Below, piece by piece: positions 1 to 9,626 of a stretch of 64,000 nt of DNA. The notes beneath the pieces were generated by a model that was given only the letters and a program-made list of their open reading frames with translations, did no database searches and was not told the origin of the DNA. The stretch lies in assembly GCA_034440615.1 (NCBI GenBank), contig JAOTOM010004626.1, forward strand, positions 1 to 64,000. Reading direction: 5' to 3'. The DNA comes from Ashinkailepas kermadecensis (lineage: Eukaryota > Arthropoda > Thecostraca > Neolepadidae). Positions within the stretch are counted from its first letter, which is position 1. Every line of letters begins with the position of its first letter. The position numbers and the translations under genes were made by a program.

Positions 1-1112
1 GAAAATCTGGGGGCCCGTTTTAACCAGGGCCCGCCTCGAACCGGGGCCCATTTTGATTCAGGGGCCCGCATTGAACCAATATGCATGTATACATTGCATG
101 TATACATATATCATATTATTTCTCTAGGAGGAAGGGGTACGTAAAGGAAAAGGGCTTTTATTTCTGCGAAGTTTTACAAACATAGGGGCCCGCTCAAAAG
201 AAAGTGCATGTTTTCCGCAGACTTTTTAAAAACATGAGGGGGGCCCGCTTGCGAGGGGGCCCGCTCTCCAACTCTGCCCCCCCGAACTGAAATCCTGGTT
301 GCGCCACTGAAGCCCCCTGCAGGCTATTTTTGGAACCCGGTACAATTCTTCTGGCTCTCGGTGCGTTTTTTCCGGTGCCCAAACAAGTTTCTTTTCCGGC
401 GTCCGACGACTTCGTATGTTGTGGATTCTTGACGCAATTTTTCCGTCCGCAAGGTGACATTCTGGGTATATATTGGTACTTGGGAAACCAGCTGCAACTT
501 GTGGGGCCATGGCACGACGTTTTGGCCCCAGTGAGATTTTCAAGAGAAGCGGCGTGAATTTTTGTTGTCTAAGTGCGATTTTTTGGGGCCCCGTCGTCAC
601 TTGTTGGGATCCCTTGCGGTGGCTACGACACGTTTGTGGGGGCCCAACAAGTTTTGTGGGCTTTTGGAGCTAATGTTGAGATCCCAGATTGATTTTCCGT
701 GTCTGGACTGTTTTTCATTTACCCGGCTTCATTTGTTGGGTGATCTCAACGAGACTTAGAGCCCCGGTGGGACCTGTCAGGCCTCTGGCGTGATTTTCAG
801 GGGCCCGGGTGATAATTCTTAGTACCCCAGTCTCGGCGTGATTTTCAGGAGGCCCCGGTCCGACCGTTTGTGGCCCCCGTCGTGATTTTCTTGAATCCCG
901 GCACGACTTGTTTGCGGCCCCAACGTGATTTTCAGGGGCCCAGGTGCAAACTTTTGAGGCCCCAGCGTCATTATCGGGGCCCTTGCGCTACGTTTGGGGG
1001 CCCCCAATGTGATTTTTCTGAGCCCCGGTGCGATTTTTTGGTGGACCGAGTGAAATTTTTAGGAGCATAGCGCATTTTTTCCTAAGCTCGGCGGATTCTT
1101 GGGGGCCCCACA
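1..1112. repeat. Degenerate GGGGCCC-rich minisatellite
   Basis: Units of roughly 27-35 bp alternate a GGGGCCC/GGCCCCGG block with a T-rich block such as CGTGATTTTCAGG or GTGCGATTTTT. The clearest units lie at 780-1075; those at 1-90 and 330-780 are very diverged. Unit length drifts and every copy differs, so this is an old array. Open frames here are short and unconvincing. No gene seen. Confidence 0.7.
272..309 (-). mobile_element. DNA-transposon (MITE) terminus, CAGTGGCGCAACCAGG type
   Basis: Read on the minus strand from 309 the sequence begins CAGTGGCGCAACCAGGATTT and runs into a G-rich tract. This matches other termini in the window (42113 CAGTGGCGTGGCCAGG; 10160 and 61637 region, minus, CAGTGGCGT). 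Such ends are typical of non-autonomous hAT-like elements. The partner end and target duplication were not found. Confidence 0.45.
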
Positions 1113-1473
1113 ACCTATCAGGAAGGGGGGGGTGAGGAAACTGCCCACAATTCCCCCTCCCCATTCGGTATGTCACTGTGCCATGCAATGATGCAACATA
1201 AGAATCCAGGAATAGTTCATTTATTTCATCACTCACATGTGATTTCAACTCCCCAGTTATCCAGACAGTTTGAGGAAAGTCAAACATCTGCTACATGGAT
1301 CAGCAAGGATGGATTGTAAGGCAACATGGATACGATGGAATTCCGGTCACAGTAGTTATGCTGCAATACATACCTTCTTCAACAGACTGCTTTGGAGATG
1401 GATGAGCTCCTGAAGTTTGGTCAGGGTTGGAGTTGGAGGTGGATGGAGCAACACTGTGAAGGACATAACATAT
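1113..1473. other. No gene; unique sequence
   Basis: Moderately AT-rich non-repeat sequence with only short random open frames. No splice or RNA-gene signal recognised. Confidence 0.6.
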
Positions 1474-1557
1474 GGTTCAAGAGACTTTTGTTAGTTAGTT
1501 ATTTGGGCTTTAGGGCGCGTCGACCATGTTGATCATATAGCGCGGTTCAAGAGACTT
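1474..1557 (-). mobile_element. Ultra-short retroposon copy 1 with 14-bp target duplication
   Basis: A 56-bp insert (1488-1543) sits between perfect copies of GGTTCAAGAGACTT at 1474-1487 and 1544-1557. On the minus strand it starts GCGCTATATGATCAACATGG, has GACGCGCCC, then AAAGCCCAAATAAC and a TAAC repeat tail. The duplication length and tandem tail are typical of target-primed reverse transcription. The insert is far shorter than a usual tRNA SINE and has no A/B box. Three related inserts lie at 1796, 5684 and 23603. Confidence 0.75.
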
Positions 1558-1782
1558 GTTTCCATTAACAATACAGGGGATGAAGTAGCATTTTCATTCA
1601 ATTCTATGGTTTTCATTGGCTTCATTGACTTCTATGGTGTCCTGAGTAAGTAGGACAATCGAGATGGGTTTCTGTTATATGCATTGTAGAAGCAATGTTA
1701 TAATGTAGCTTTTATACCCCAGTGAGAATGGTATGGATTCACTCATAAGTGAATTTGCAAACATACTGATATATCAGTTAAC

Positions 1783-1855
1783 AACAATGCAGGGAGCTAT
1801 GTGATCAACATGGTCTGTGCCCTAAAGCCCAAATAACTAAGTAACAATGCAGGGA
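1783..1855 (+). mobile_element. Ultra-short retroposon copy 2 with 13-bp target duplication
   Basis: A 47-bp insert (1796-1842) is bounded by perfect AACAATGCAGGGA repeats at 1783-1795 and 1843-1855. It starts GCTATGTGATCAACATGG, contains GTGCCC and AAAGCCCAAATAAC, and ends in a short TAAG/T tail. It is in opposite orientation to the copy 300 bp upstream, but each has its own target duplication. They are therefore two independent insertions and not terminal repeats of one element. Confidence 0.75.
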
Positions 1856-2475
1856 ATCTGCTGCATAACAGTATGACCATAAATTAGCCATGATATATGG
1901 CATCATACTTCCCATGCTATTTAGAATAGTGGGCTATATTTTGTGTACAAACATCAGGACATTAGAAATGTTAATTAACGTTACACACATCAGTTCCTAA
2001 CAAGTGTCAGCAATACATTTCCTTCATGTGCTTTAAACATGATTCAAGAAAGCACTGTCATCGATTTTAAACTTGCAAAAAGAGTGGGCCGCCTGGCATT
2101 TTGAGTGCTATTTGAGTGAATTTGCTGTCTTGTTAGTGAACTGACCACTTATTGAGATATAAGTACTTTAACTTTGCCTGCTTCCATCATGAAAATTTGT
2201 CATTTTCCAATACATCAGAAATCATCAGAATAACTTCTTGTCCACAAACCGGTGTATGCATTTCTATGAATTTCTCATATTTATTAACACAAATGATCTG
2301 CAAGTAGATCTGATCTGCAAATTTATAACTCAGAAAATGTTATCAGCACAGGATTCCATTCCTGAAAATATAGTACTTTCAACATGTTATTGTTCTTTGT
2401 GAAGCAATAAGTGCAATGCTCTCATGCAGCATGCAGATGGAGGTTCATCACGTGCACCAGGTAGCACAAAAAGAG
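1856..2475. other. No gene; AT-rich sequence
   Basis: AT-rich, no repeat or open frame of note. Confidence 0.6.
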
Positions 2476-3436
2476 ATATTATTGCAGTCTAAGGTAACCA
2501 CAAGACAGGTTTTACACCCATTTTACCTCCACGAATCATTCAAAGGAGCTAGGTTTTGCCTAGTTGCGTTAGGTTAGGCTTTTGTTGTAAGTTAGTAAAT
2601 TTTCCCCCAAAAACTGTCTTCAAAAACGGTTCAAGCTAGATTAGGTTATGTTAGACTTTTTAAGTTGAAAATGTTTGAGAACAAATTTTTTTTTTGGGGG
2701 GGTGGGGAATTGGGCATAAAAATAATAATTTATTGCATGGAAGTCTAGGCTAGGTTAGGTTAGGTAATGTTACATTTTTTTATCTGAACATTATTTTTCA
2801 TCCTATATTACTCAAATCCAAGCCCCCTTTTCCATGTTATTTTTCCTCACAATTGAAAAGTGTGCATGTGCAGAGGAAATGAGCGGTTACATCATGATCA
2901 GCACATTAACAAACACTGCATTAAAAAAGAAATTCAAAGAAGTCAGAGAGTACCATGAGCTGGAAAATTACCCAAAAAGCCAGGTATTATCACAGTTTAA
3001 GGTAACCACAAGACAACTTTTACACACATTTTACCTCCATGAAGCATACAAAGGGGTTAGGTTTGTCAGGTTAGGTTAGGCTAAGTTATAAAAAAAAATT
3101 ATTTGTTGGTAAATAATTTTTGTTAATGATTTTTCTACAAAAAATAATAAACGGTTCAGGCTAGCTTAGGTTAGGCTTTTTAAGTTGAAAATATTTTAGA
3201 AAATGCCTCGAAAATTTAATTAAAAAACCATTAATTTCTTGTATGGGAAGTTGAACTATGTTAGGTAAGGTTATCATACATCTTGAACATTATTTGCATG
3301 CTGTATTTCCTTACTCCACACTCTTTTTTGTGTGTTATTTTTTACTCCCAATTGAAAGGCATGCATTTGCAGAGGAAAGGACATTAAATTTGTGCTTTTA
3401 TGTGTTTTATTAATATTTTTTAGTTAAATTTCCAAT

Positions 3437-4180
3437 GCAATGTTTATGAATGTCACTAAGCTGATGGCACTACTCAGTTTCTGTTCAAATGCTTACTTTC
3501 CAGGTTGTGAGCAAAATAACATTAAAAATGGGCTTTGAGTTAGGTAACATAGCAATTCAAAGAAATACATTAAAAATTCAACATAACCTAACGTAACCTA
3601 GCCTAACCTGACCTTGCAGAAAACAACTATAAAAACAAGATTGGAAAAATATCTAGCAATTTATTTTCTTGAAATTTTACAAATGAAAAAACCTAACCCA
3701 ACCTAATCTAACAAGAATTATTGTGCTTTAAGGTGGTAACAAGGTAAGTTATTACACATTTGCCTCCATAAAGCAAACAAATGGGCTATGTTTGGTGATG
3801 TTAGATTAGTTTCAGTGTTTTAAGTTCGACATTTTTGCAAAAATTGTTCCAAATTTGACAGAAATATACATTTTTTCTTTAAAAGCAGCTTATGTTAGAT
3901 TAGGTTAAGTTGGGTTACATTTTTTAATGAAAAAAAATACATTGCTTGAAATTTTTACAACTTGATGTTTTGGTTTTGTTTTTCTCCAAGGGGAGGTTAA
4001 GCTAGGTTAGGTTAGGTTATGTTGCATTTTTTTATTTAAAAAAAATACTTTACCCTATGTCACCTAATTCAAAGCTTTTTGTTGGTGTTATTTTGCTCAC
4101 AACCTGAAATGTAGGCATTTGTATAGAAAATGAGTGGTCCCATCATCTGAGTCACATTCATAAACATTGCATTGAAATGA
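3437..4180. repeat. Inverted pair of ~95-bp repeat ends
   Basis: The block at 3437-3533 (GTTTATGAATGTCACTAAG ... GGTTGTGAGCAAAATAAC) recurs in reverse at 4085-4180. Further copies: 2838-2930 reverse, 3335-3385 partial reverse, 4219-4275 partial reverse, 5308-5385 forward, 14581-14670 forward. The repeated inverted use suggests terminal sequences of a non-autonomous DNA element whose interior carries the TTAGG tracts. No clean target duplication was identified. Confidence 0.55.
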
Positions 4181-4467
4181 TACATTCCACGAATTCATAA
4201 AACACCTTAAAACACAAATTTACCAAAATGAGCAGTAACATCATGTTCATCACATTCCTAAACATTGCATGGAAAAAAAATTAAGCAGAAATTACCTTAA
4301 GCTGTAAATTTACCAAAAGGTGTGCCAACCCCTGGACGGAAATGCAACACTAGGTGCCCCAATCCTGGGCAGAAAGGGCACTAAGAGCAGTGGAATGAAA
4401 ATATTAATAAAAGTAAACTAAAAACAGCTCTTCTTGAAGACAAACGTGGTAGTTATGTGATATTAAC

Positions 4468-4929
4468 ATGGAAACCCTGAGCACAAATCAGAAAAAAGCA
4501 TGGACTGGACTTTTTCAAGCTTACCTGCCAACTTCTTCAACTACTGTTCCTTTGGGAATTAAATATCAGCAAGCTATTTATTCACTATTTAAAATCACAC
4601 CAATCCGCAGATACATCAGAATGTGCGAAGTACAAAAACGAATCAGTACGACGTCACATGAGATTGGCCTCCGGATTAAACACTGCGCGCAATTGCACCA
4701 CAAATGTCTTACCTCCGTCACATTTGTCACTGTAACCTCAAATTTAGACTTTAGGCGCTGGAATTTCTGTAACTGGAATTTTTTCTTTGGATGTTACGAT
4801 TTTGGATGTTCTGAGGAACGCCCATCACGATTTGTGACATTTAATGCGCGCTCGTGTCTATCGATACAAATCGACGCCCCTGCTTTGGAGAAAAAAATAG
4901 AAACAAAAATTAAGCAATATATATTCTGA
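4468..4929 (+). other. Open frame of 153 codons, unassigned
   Basis: An uninterrupted frame between repeat modules. It shows no domain, signal peptide or membrane segment I recognise. Its end overlaps the repeat terminus CGACGCCCCTG near 4864. This length is expected by chance in a window of this size, so I do not call a gene. Confidence 0.1.
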
Positions 4930-5669
4930 AAATTTTCTAAATTGAACAACCGAACCCAACTTACCCGAACCTAATGTCAGCTGCTTTTGAAGGAAAATTT
5001 CCGATTTTATTTTATTTTTGAAAATGATTGAACAATTTTCCAAGGTAAACAACTAAACAAGCCTAACCTAGCCAAATCGGTATTATTGTGCTTTAAGGTG
5101 GTAGCAAGACAAGTTTTTACACATTTGCCTCCATATAGCAAGCAAATGGGTTAGGTTTGGTTAAGTTAGGTTAGTTTAGGCTTTTCAAGTTGGAAAACTT
5201 TTGTAAAAAATTCCAAAAAAGTTTCCCCCCAAAAATTGCAAATTATTTGGTAACCTTGCAGTCTAAGGTGTTCTTTTTTTCCTTTAAAACAAAACAAAAA
5301 TATGCAGAATACCATGTTTATGAAGGTGACTAAGATGATTGGACCCACATATTTTCTGTGCTTACTTTTCAGGTTGTGAGCAAAATAATGCCAAAAAGTT
5401 CGGTAACATAGCATAAACATAAATGTTTTTTTTAATGCAACAAACTCTAACCTAGCCTACCCTAACCTATCTTTTGAGAACAAAAAATTAAACTAAATTA
5501 AAATGTCACTTAATTTATTTTCTAAAAATTATCAACCTTAAAAAAGAAACCTAACCGAGCCTAACCTAACCTAAGCTGATTTTGAATAAAAAATTATATT
5601 TTTTGTGAACATGGTTGTAAATTTTGTTTCGGAAACTTTTGGGTATTATTGTGCTCTAAGGTGGGAGCA

Positions 5670-5756
5670 AGAAAAGTTGTATGGGCGCTGTATGACCAAC
5701 GCAGTCAATGCGGCCGTAAACCCAAATAACCAACCAACCAACCCAGAAAGATGTAA
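5670..5756 (+). mobile_element. Ultra-short retroposon copy 3 with AACC tail
   Basis: An insert of about 61 bp at 5684-5744 starts GGCGCTGTATGACCAACGCA, contains AATGCGGCC and AAACCCAAATAACC, and ends in four AACC units. Flanks AGAAAAGTTGTA (5670) and AGAAAGATGTAA (5745) look like a decayed target duplication with one gap and about one mismatch. It interrupts a copy of the GTCTAAGGTGG module that starts at 5645. It is more diverged than the other three copies. Confidence 0.6.
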
Positions 5757-5764
5757 GCTGTACT

Positions 5765-6061
5765 TCCACAGTGGAGGGAATTCCAGCTATTTTGTTTGTC
5801 TTTGCACAAAATTTTACATTTTTCAGCAAAAGGTGGAGAGTCAGTCCACTATCTAATCCAAATCTGTTTCTATTCAGTACAAAATGTGCTGGTTAACATC
5901 AATGTTTCTACTTAGCATGGTGTTTTTCATTTTTCCCTTTAGCTTTCTTATCAGCATAAAATAGCATAGGTTATTGGGGGGCCCAAATCAACATTGGGGG
6001 GCAAGATCAACATTGGTGGGGCCATAGCCCCCACAAAAGGATACAAATCGACGCCCCTGCA
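5765..6061 (+). repeat. Dispersed repeat B, copy 1 (3' part)
   Basis: Shares with 6290-6592 and 7733-8024 the string of motifs GAGAGTCAGTCCACTATCTA, CAGTACAAAATGTGCTGG, TATCAGCATAAAATAGCAT, ATCAACATTGGGGGG and terminal GGATACAAATCGACGCCCCTG. The G-runs before the terminus are length-variable. No coding capacity. Confidence 0.65.
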
Positions 6062-6152
6062 TACATGCATGATTTTGCACTTATCAAAATTTAATTTCAT
6101 CTGCCATTTTTTGGACCACTTCACAAGCTCTTCTAAGTCTTTCTGCAGCATG
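6062..6152 (-). pseudogene. LINE reverse transcriptase fragment
   Basis: On the minus strand this 90-bp piece encodes LQKDLEELVKWSKKW followed by a QMKLNFDKCKIMH segment. That is the conserved block (..W...WQM.FN..KC..MH.G) of CR1/L2/Jockey-type LINE reverse transcriptases downstream of the catalytic motifs. Only this short piece survives. It sits exactly between the end of repeat B copy 1 and the start of copy 2, so it may have been carried by that repeat or been a target for it. Confidence 0.65.
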
Positions 6153-6592
6153 TACCTAGGTGCCTAGGTACCAGGTAAATATCAAGCTGATAGTGTGATG
6201 AGTGGGCTGTTGAGGTTAATTATAGTTTGTATGTCCACACTCTCAATGATAACTGATTGTTGTTCACGGGACTGGATTGTATGCAAGTTTGACAATGACA
6301 ATTGGTTTTTGTGCACACCATTTTGAATTTTGTAGCAAAAGGTGGAGAGTCAGTCCACTATCTAACCCCAAATCTCTTTTTTTCATTACAAAATGTGCTG
6401 GTTAACATCAATTACATTTTCTATGTACCTAGCATGGTGTTTTTCTTCTTTTTTCCTTCAACTTTTTTATCAGCATAAAAATAGCATATGTTATTGGGGG
6501 GGGGGGGGGCTCAAATCAACATTGGGGGGCCAAGATCAACATTGGTGGGGCCCTGGCCCCTACAAAAGGATACAAATCGACGCCCCTGCCAT
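6153..6592 (+). repeat. Dispersed repeat B, copy 2
   Basis: Begins with ACCTAGGTGCCTAGGTACC and GGTAAATATCAAGCTGATAG, and ends GGATACAAATCGACGCCCCTG. Aligns by eye with 7383-8024, which has extra sequence in the middle. A G10 run lies at 6497-6510. Confidence 0.65.
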
Positions 6593-6837
6593 CTAGACAT
6601 TAGGGGATGTCCCCATCCTAGCCCCGCCTTCAGCGCCTAAAATATCACACAAACTATAACGTAAAATTCCCTTTATGTAAACGCCCACATGCCTGCACCT
6701 TGATCGCAAGCACCCGCTTTTATAGTCAGACATGTAACGTACTCGCTTCAAAGGTGGCGCAAATGACCTCTGTGGTCCGGTACGCCAGAAAAAATCACTC
6801 ACCCACCCATGTGCAGTGAAATTGAAACATGCCTGAT

Positions 6838-6990
6838 CAGGGGGCGTCGATTTGCATCCTTTTTGTTAGCTACTGTGTTAGGTACATAGAAAACATCGTT
6901 GATGTTAACCAGCACATTTTGTACTGAAAAGGAACAGATTTGGATCAGATAGTGGACTGAGTATCCAACTTTTGCTACACAATTCAAAAT
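6838..6990 (-). repeat. Dispersed repeat B, copy 3, inverted and internally deleted
   Basis: Reads CAGGGGGCGTCGATTTGCAT on the plus strand, the reverse complement of the family terminus. It continues through ACCAGCACATTTTGTACTG and AGATAGTGGACTGAGTATCC but lacks the G-rich segment between terminus and body found in the other copies. Confidence 0.6.
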
Positions 6991-7382
6991 TATGTGGAAA
7001 AAACAAAACTACCAATTTCTGCAATATACGAATACAAACCTGTGACGTCATCAAGGTTTGAAGTCGAACTTTAGTGTACCTTTTAAAATAATTGTATTTT
7101 TGCGGCGTTTAATAATGGTGTTTTTGCGGTGTACGAGACATTGGTCTTGTCAAGGCTATTTCTTGTATAGCATTGGTCTTGTATGACTGTAAGGTTTGCT
7201 TAAAAGTCATGTGAGCCATAGCTTTCTTTTTTATTCTTTTAGGAATACCAATTATAATGCAGTGGCCATGCAGCTTCTTGCTGACTTTTCTCTGTCATGG
7301 TATCATAAGCTGGCAGATTTCCCCACACATGGCTCTCGTTTTTCCCCATATCAATATTGCATGCATGCATTGTCATTGGGCA
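6991..7382. other. No gene; possible splice-acceptor-like site
   Basis: A strong pyrimidine tract followed by AG (about 7222-7243) precedes an open stretch to 7385, but no donor, homologue or domain is recognisable. A TGACGTCAT-containing stretch at 7036-7085 resembles 8945-9000. Confidence 0.3.
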
Positions 7383-8024
7383 TGTAGGTAGGTAGGTACC
7401 TACCTAGGTAAATATCAAACTGATGGTGTGATAGGTGGGCTGCTGAAGATAATTATAGTTTGCATATCCACAATCTCAATGATGATTGTCATTATTGTTC
7501 ACTGGACAATGCAAGTTTGACAATGACTGGAAATTAAGAATGGATTTTTTCCTGTTTAAGCTCATATGCATGTGGTTTTGCCATTGGTGGTGTGTACAAA
7601 CATCAGTATGACAATCCAATTGTTGTTTTGTGGCTTAACATTTTTTAAAAAGACAATCTGGTTTAAAATGCATCATCAGCGAATCTTAACATTTTATGCT
7701 GTAAGTTTTCCTTGCACAGTGGAGGGAAATCTAGCTATTTTGTTTTTCTTTGCACATAATTTTGAATTGTGTAGCGAAAGTTGGATACTCAGTCCACTAT
7801 CTAATCCAAATCTGTTCTTTTTCAGTACAAAATGTGCCGGTTAACATCAACTAAGTTTTCAATGTACCTAACACAGTGTTTTTCTTCTTTTTTTCCTTTA
7901 GCTTTGTATCAGCATACAAATAGCATGGGTTATTGGGGGGGCCCAAATCAACATTGGGGGGACCAAGATCAGCATTGGGGGGGGGGGGCATGGCCCCCGC
8001 AAAAGGATACAAATCGACGCCCCT
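7383..8024 (+). repeat. Dispersed repeat B, copy 4 (longest)
   Basis: Starts GGTAGGTAGGTACCTACCTA and GGTAAATATCAAACTGATGG and ends GGATACAAATCGACGCCCCTG. It contains all segments of the family in order, so it is the best template for a consensus. Confidence 0.65.
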
Positions 8025-9000
8025 GGTTCTTGCTTCAGGTTTCTTCTCTTATCAATTTCTTTTAAATGCTTGGAGCATACTCTTAGACACATGTTTTATT
8101 ACATGCCAAGATATTTTGCTTAGGCTGAATCCTGATGAAAATGGTGTAACCAGATTTCTTCTTTATTAAAGTTGCCTGCCCAGTCCACTTCTATCCTTTG
8201 GTACTGCACAGTAAGGCATGACACCTGAAACAGAGATGTGTTCTATTCCAACATTTTATCTAGATGCTGAATTCATACTACGGGAAATCAGACTGCAACT
8301 CATGGAAAGTTTCAGGAAGGCATTCCTAGATCACAATGGTATTGTACATAAATGTTCAATTATGCATGTATCATCAATAATCCATGCAAGATTCATCAAG
8401 GAAGAATGTATCATGCCCTGGGTCTAGCTGGCCTAGAAAAAGCTGTTTTCCACAACTGCTGTATGTCAATGTAGGTAGGCAGGTACATGTTTTGAAAAAT
8501 AGGCTGCTCCTGGATTTTTGGAATCCTGAACATTATCCTCTTCATAAAATTATTTCTTGTTTTCTTATCTGGAGGTTGAATTTCCTAAGTTATTAACTGT
8601 TTGATAATGAGCTGCTGTGATGAAGTAAAAGTGCTCAAAATTAACTGAAATGTGTGTAAATTGAGTTACGATGCATAAGGTTTGAAGAAAAATATCCTCC
8701 ATACTGGATGACCCCAAAATATTCCTCTCCACATGCCGGATTACAATGCACAAATCCAACCTTGTCTATGCATGATAATAAAATGCGTCGGAACAAATGT
8801 TCACTGGAAAGAACGGGACAAGATTATAACTCACCTGGTGAGCGGAAGACAAATATATTTGCTTGTAGAGGAAGCAAAATAAAAGTGACCATTGCGTACG
8901 ATTTGAGAAAGGTCTTCTGCAACGGAATTAATACTATGTTAAAAAACCTTCTGATGACGTCATGCGGGCTTGAAGGAAAACTTCGATCTACCTTCTAGTA
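8025..9000. other. No gene
   Basis: AT-rich non-repeat sequence with short frames only. 8945-9000 resembles 7030-7085 (shared TTCTGCAA, TGACGTCAT, TTTGAAG/CTTGAAG, ACCTT). Confidence 0.55.
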
Positions 9001-9085
9001 AAGTTACCTTGGTTTGTAATTTGTCGCACGCGCGTCTGATATGATATCAGACGCGCGTGTGATAAATAACAAACCAACGCAATTT
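9001..9085. repeat. Large near-perfect palindrome
   Basis: Arms 9011-9042 and 9044-9075 are reverse complements with about 3 mismatches in 32, centred on the G at 9043 (TCTGATAT G ATATCAGA). They contain GCACGCGCGTCTG. Pairing extends, less perfectly, to 9001 and 9085. It could form a cruciform or RNA hairpin, or be a short foldback element. No direct repeats were found at the outer edges. Confidence 0.75.
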
Positions 9086-9424
9086 TATTCAGTGCAGATG
9101 CCTATTGCAGTGCAGGACCGTTTCGGTTCCATATTCTTTTTCACAATCACAACCCATTTCTGTGTTGTGTTCCTGGCACTAGGATTGACTCGTGCATGAT
9201 GCTGATTGTGAATACCAAGCTTAACATTAATACTTATTTGTAGTTATTGTCATTGGTTTTTGGTAAATATCTTCAGTACCCCTCATTCTTTACTCACTGG
9301 CAGCTGACAAGTTGACAATTGTAATGCTAAGCATGAATAATTATGCTGTGTTCTTACTCCGTACTTTTTGTCATGAGATACTATTCACAAAGATACATGC
9401 TTTATATCATTTGTTCATAACTTG

Positions 9425-9622
9425 CATTTGAGTCACAAGACTCAAATGACTCATTGTGATTCGAATGATTGACTCATGATTCAACTCATTAAAAAAACAA
9501 GAAGATGTGATTCAATTCATGACTCAAGATATATTTTGGGGAAAAGAATCGATTCAACTCGCCACTCATCCAAAAACGATTGATTCACGAGTCGATTCTC
9601 GATTCAACTCGAGTCGAGCACA
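9425..9622. repeat. GACTCA/GATTCAA-rich degenerate short repeat
   Basis: GACTCA, GATTCA and ACTCAT words recur about every 8-20 bp, including AATGACTCATTG and GATTGACTCATGATTC. The right end turns into TCGACTCGAGTCGA-like palindromic sequence. It is probably a degenerate minisatellite. The TGACTCA words match the AP-1 site only as a by-product of the repeat. Confidence 0.5.
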
Positions 9623-9626
9623 AGTC

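Larger units (their letters stand above)
2476..5640. repeat. Cluster of TTAGG-bearing dispersed repeats
   Basis: A module of about 90 bp (GTCTAAGGTAACCACAAGAC, then TTTTACACACATTTTACCTCC and a GGTTAGG run) occurs near 2477, 2984, 3718 and 5084, and partly at 5645. Each is followed by TTAGG-rich sequence, for example 2750-2765, 3068-3083, 4003-4020 and 5155-5190; the reverse complement CCTAACCTAACC occurs at 3590-3620 and 5550-5575. TTAGG is the common arthropod telomere unit, but here the runs are only 2-4 units long inside an interspersed repeat. No gene is supported. Confidence 0.65.

Noticed and set aside
1488..1846. A ~356-bp MITE with 50-bp terminal inverted repeats
   Set aside because: Each supposed terminus has its own perfect direct repeat of different sequence, so they are two separate insertions.
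2750..4020. TTAGG runs as a telomere or fusion site
   Set aside because: Runs are only 2-4 units, scattered in both orientations and always inside the same dispersed repeat.
7196..7387. Exon after a pyrimidine tract and AG
   Set aside because: Acceptor-like sequence is common in AT-rich DNA; no donor, homologue or conserved peptide visible.
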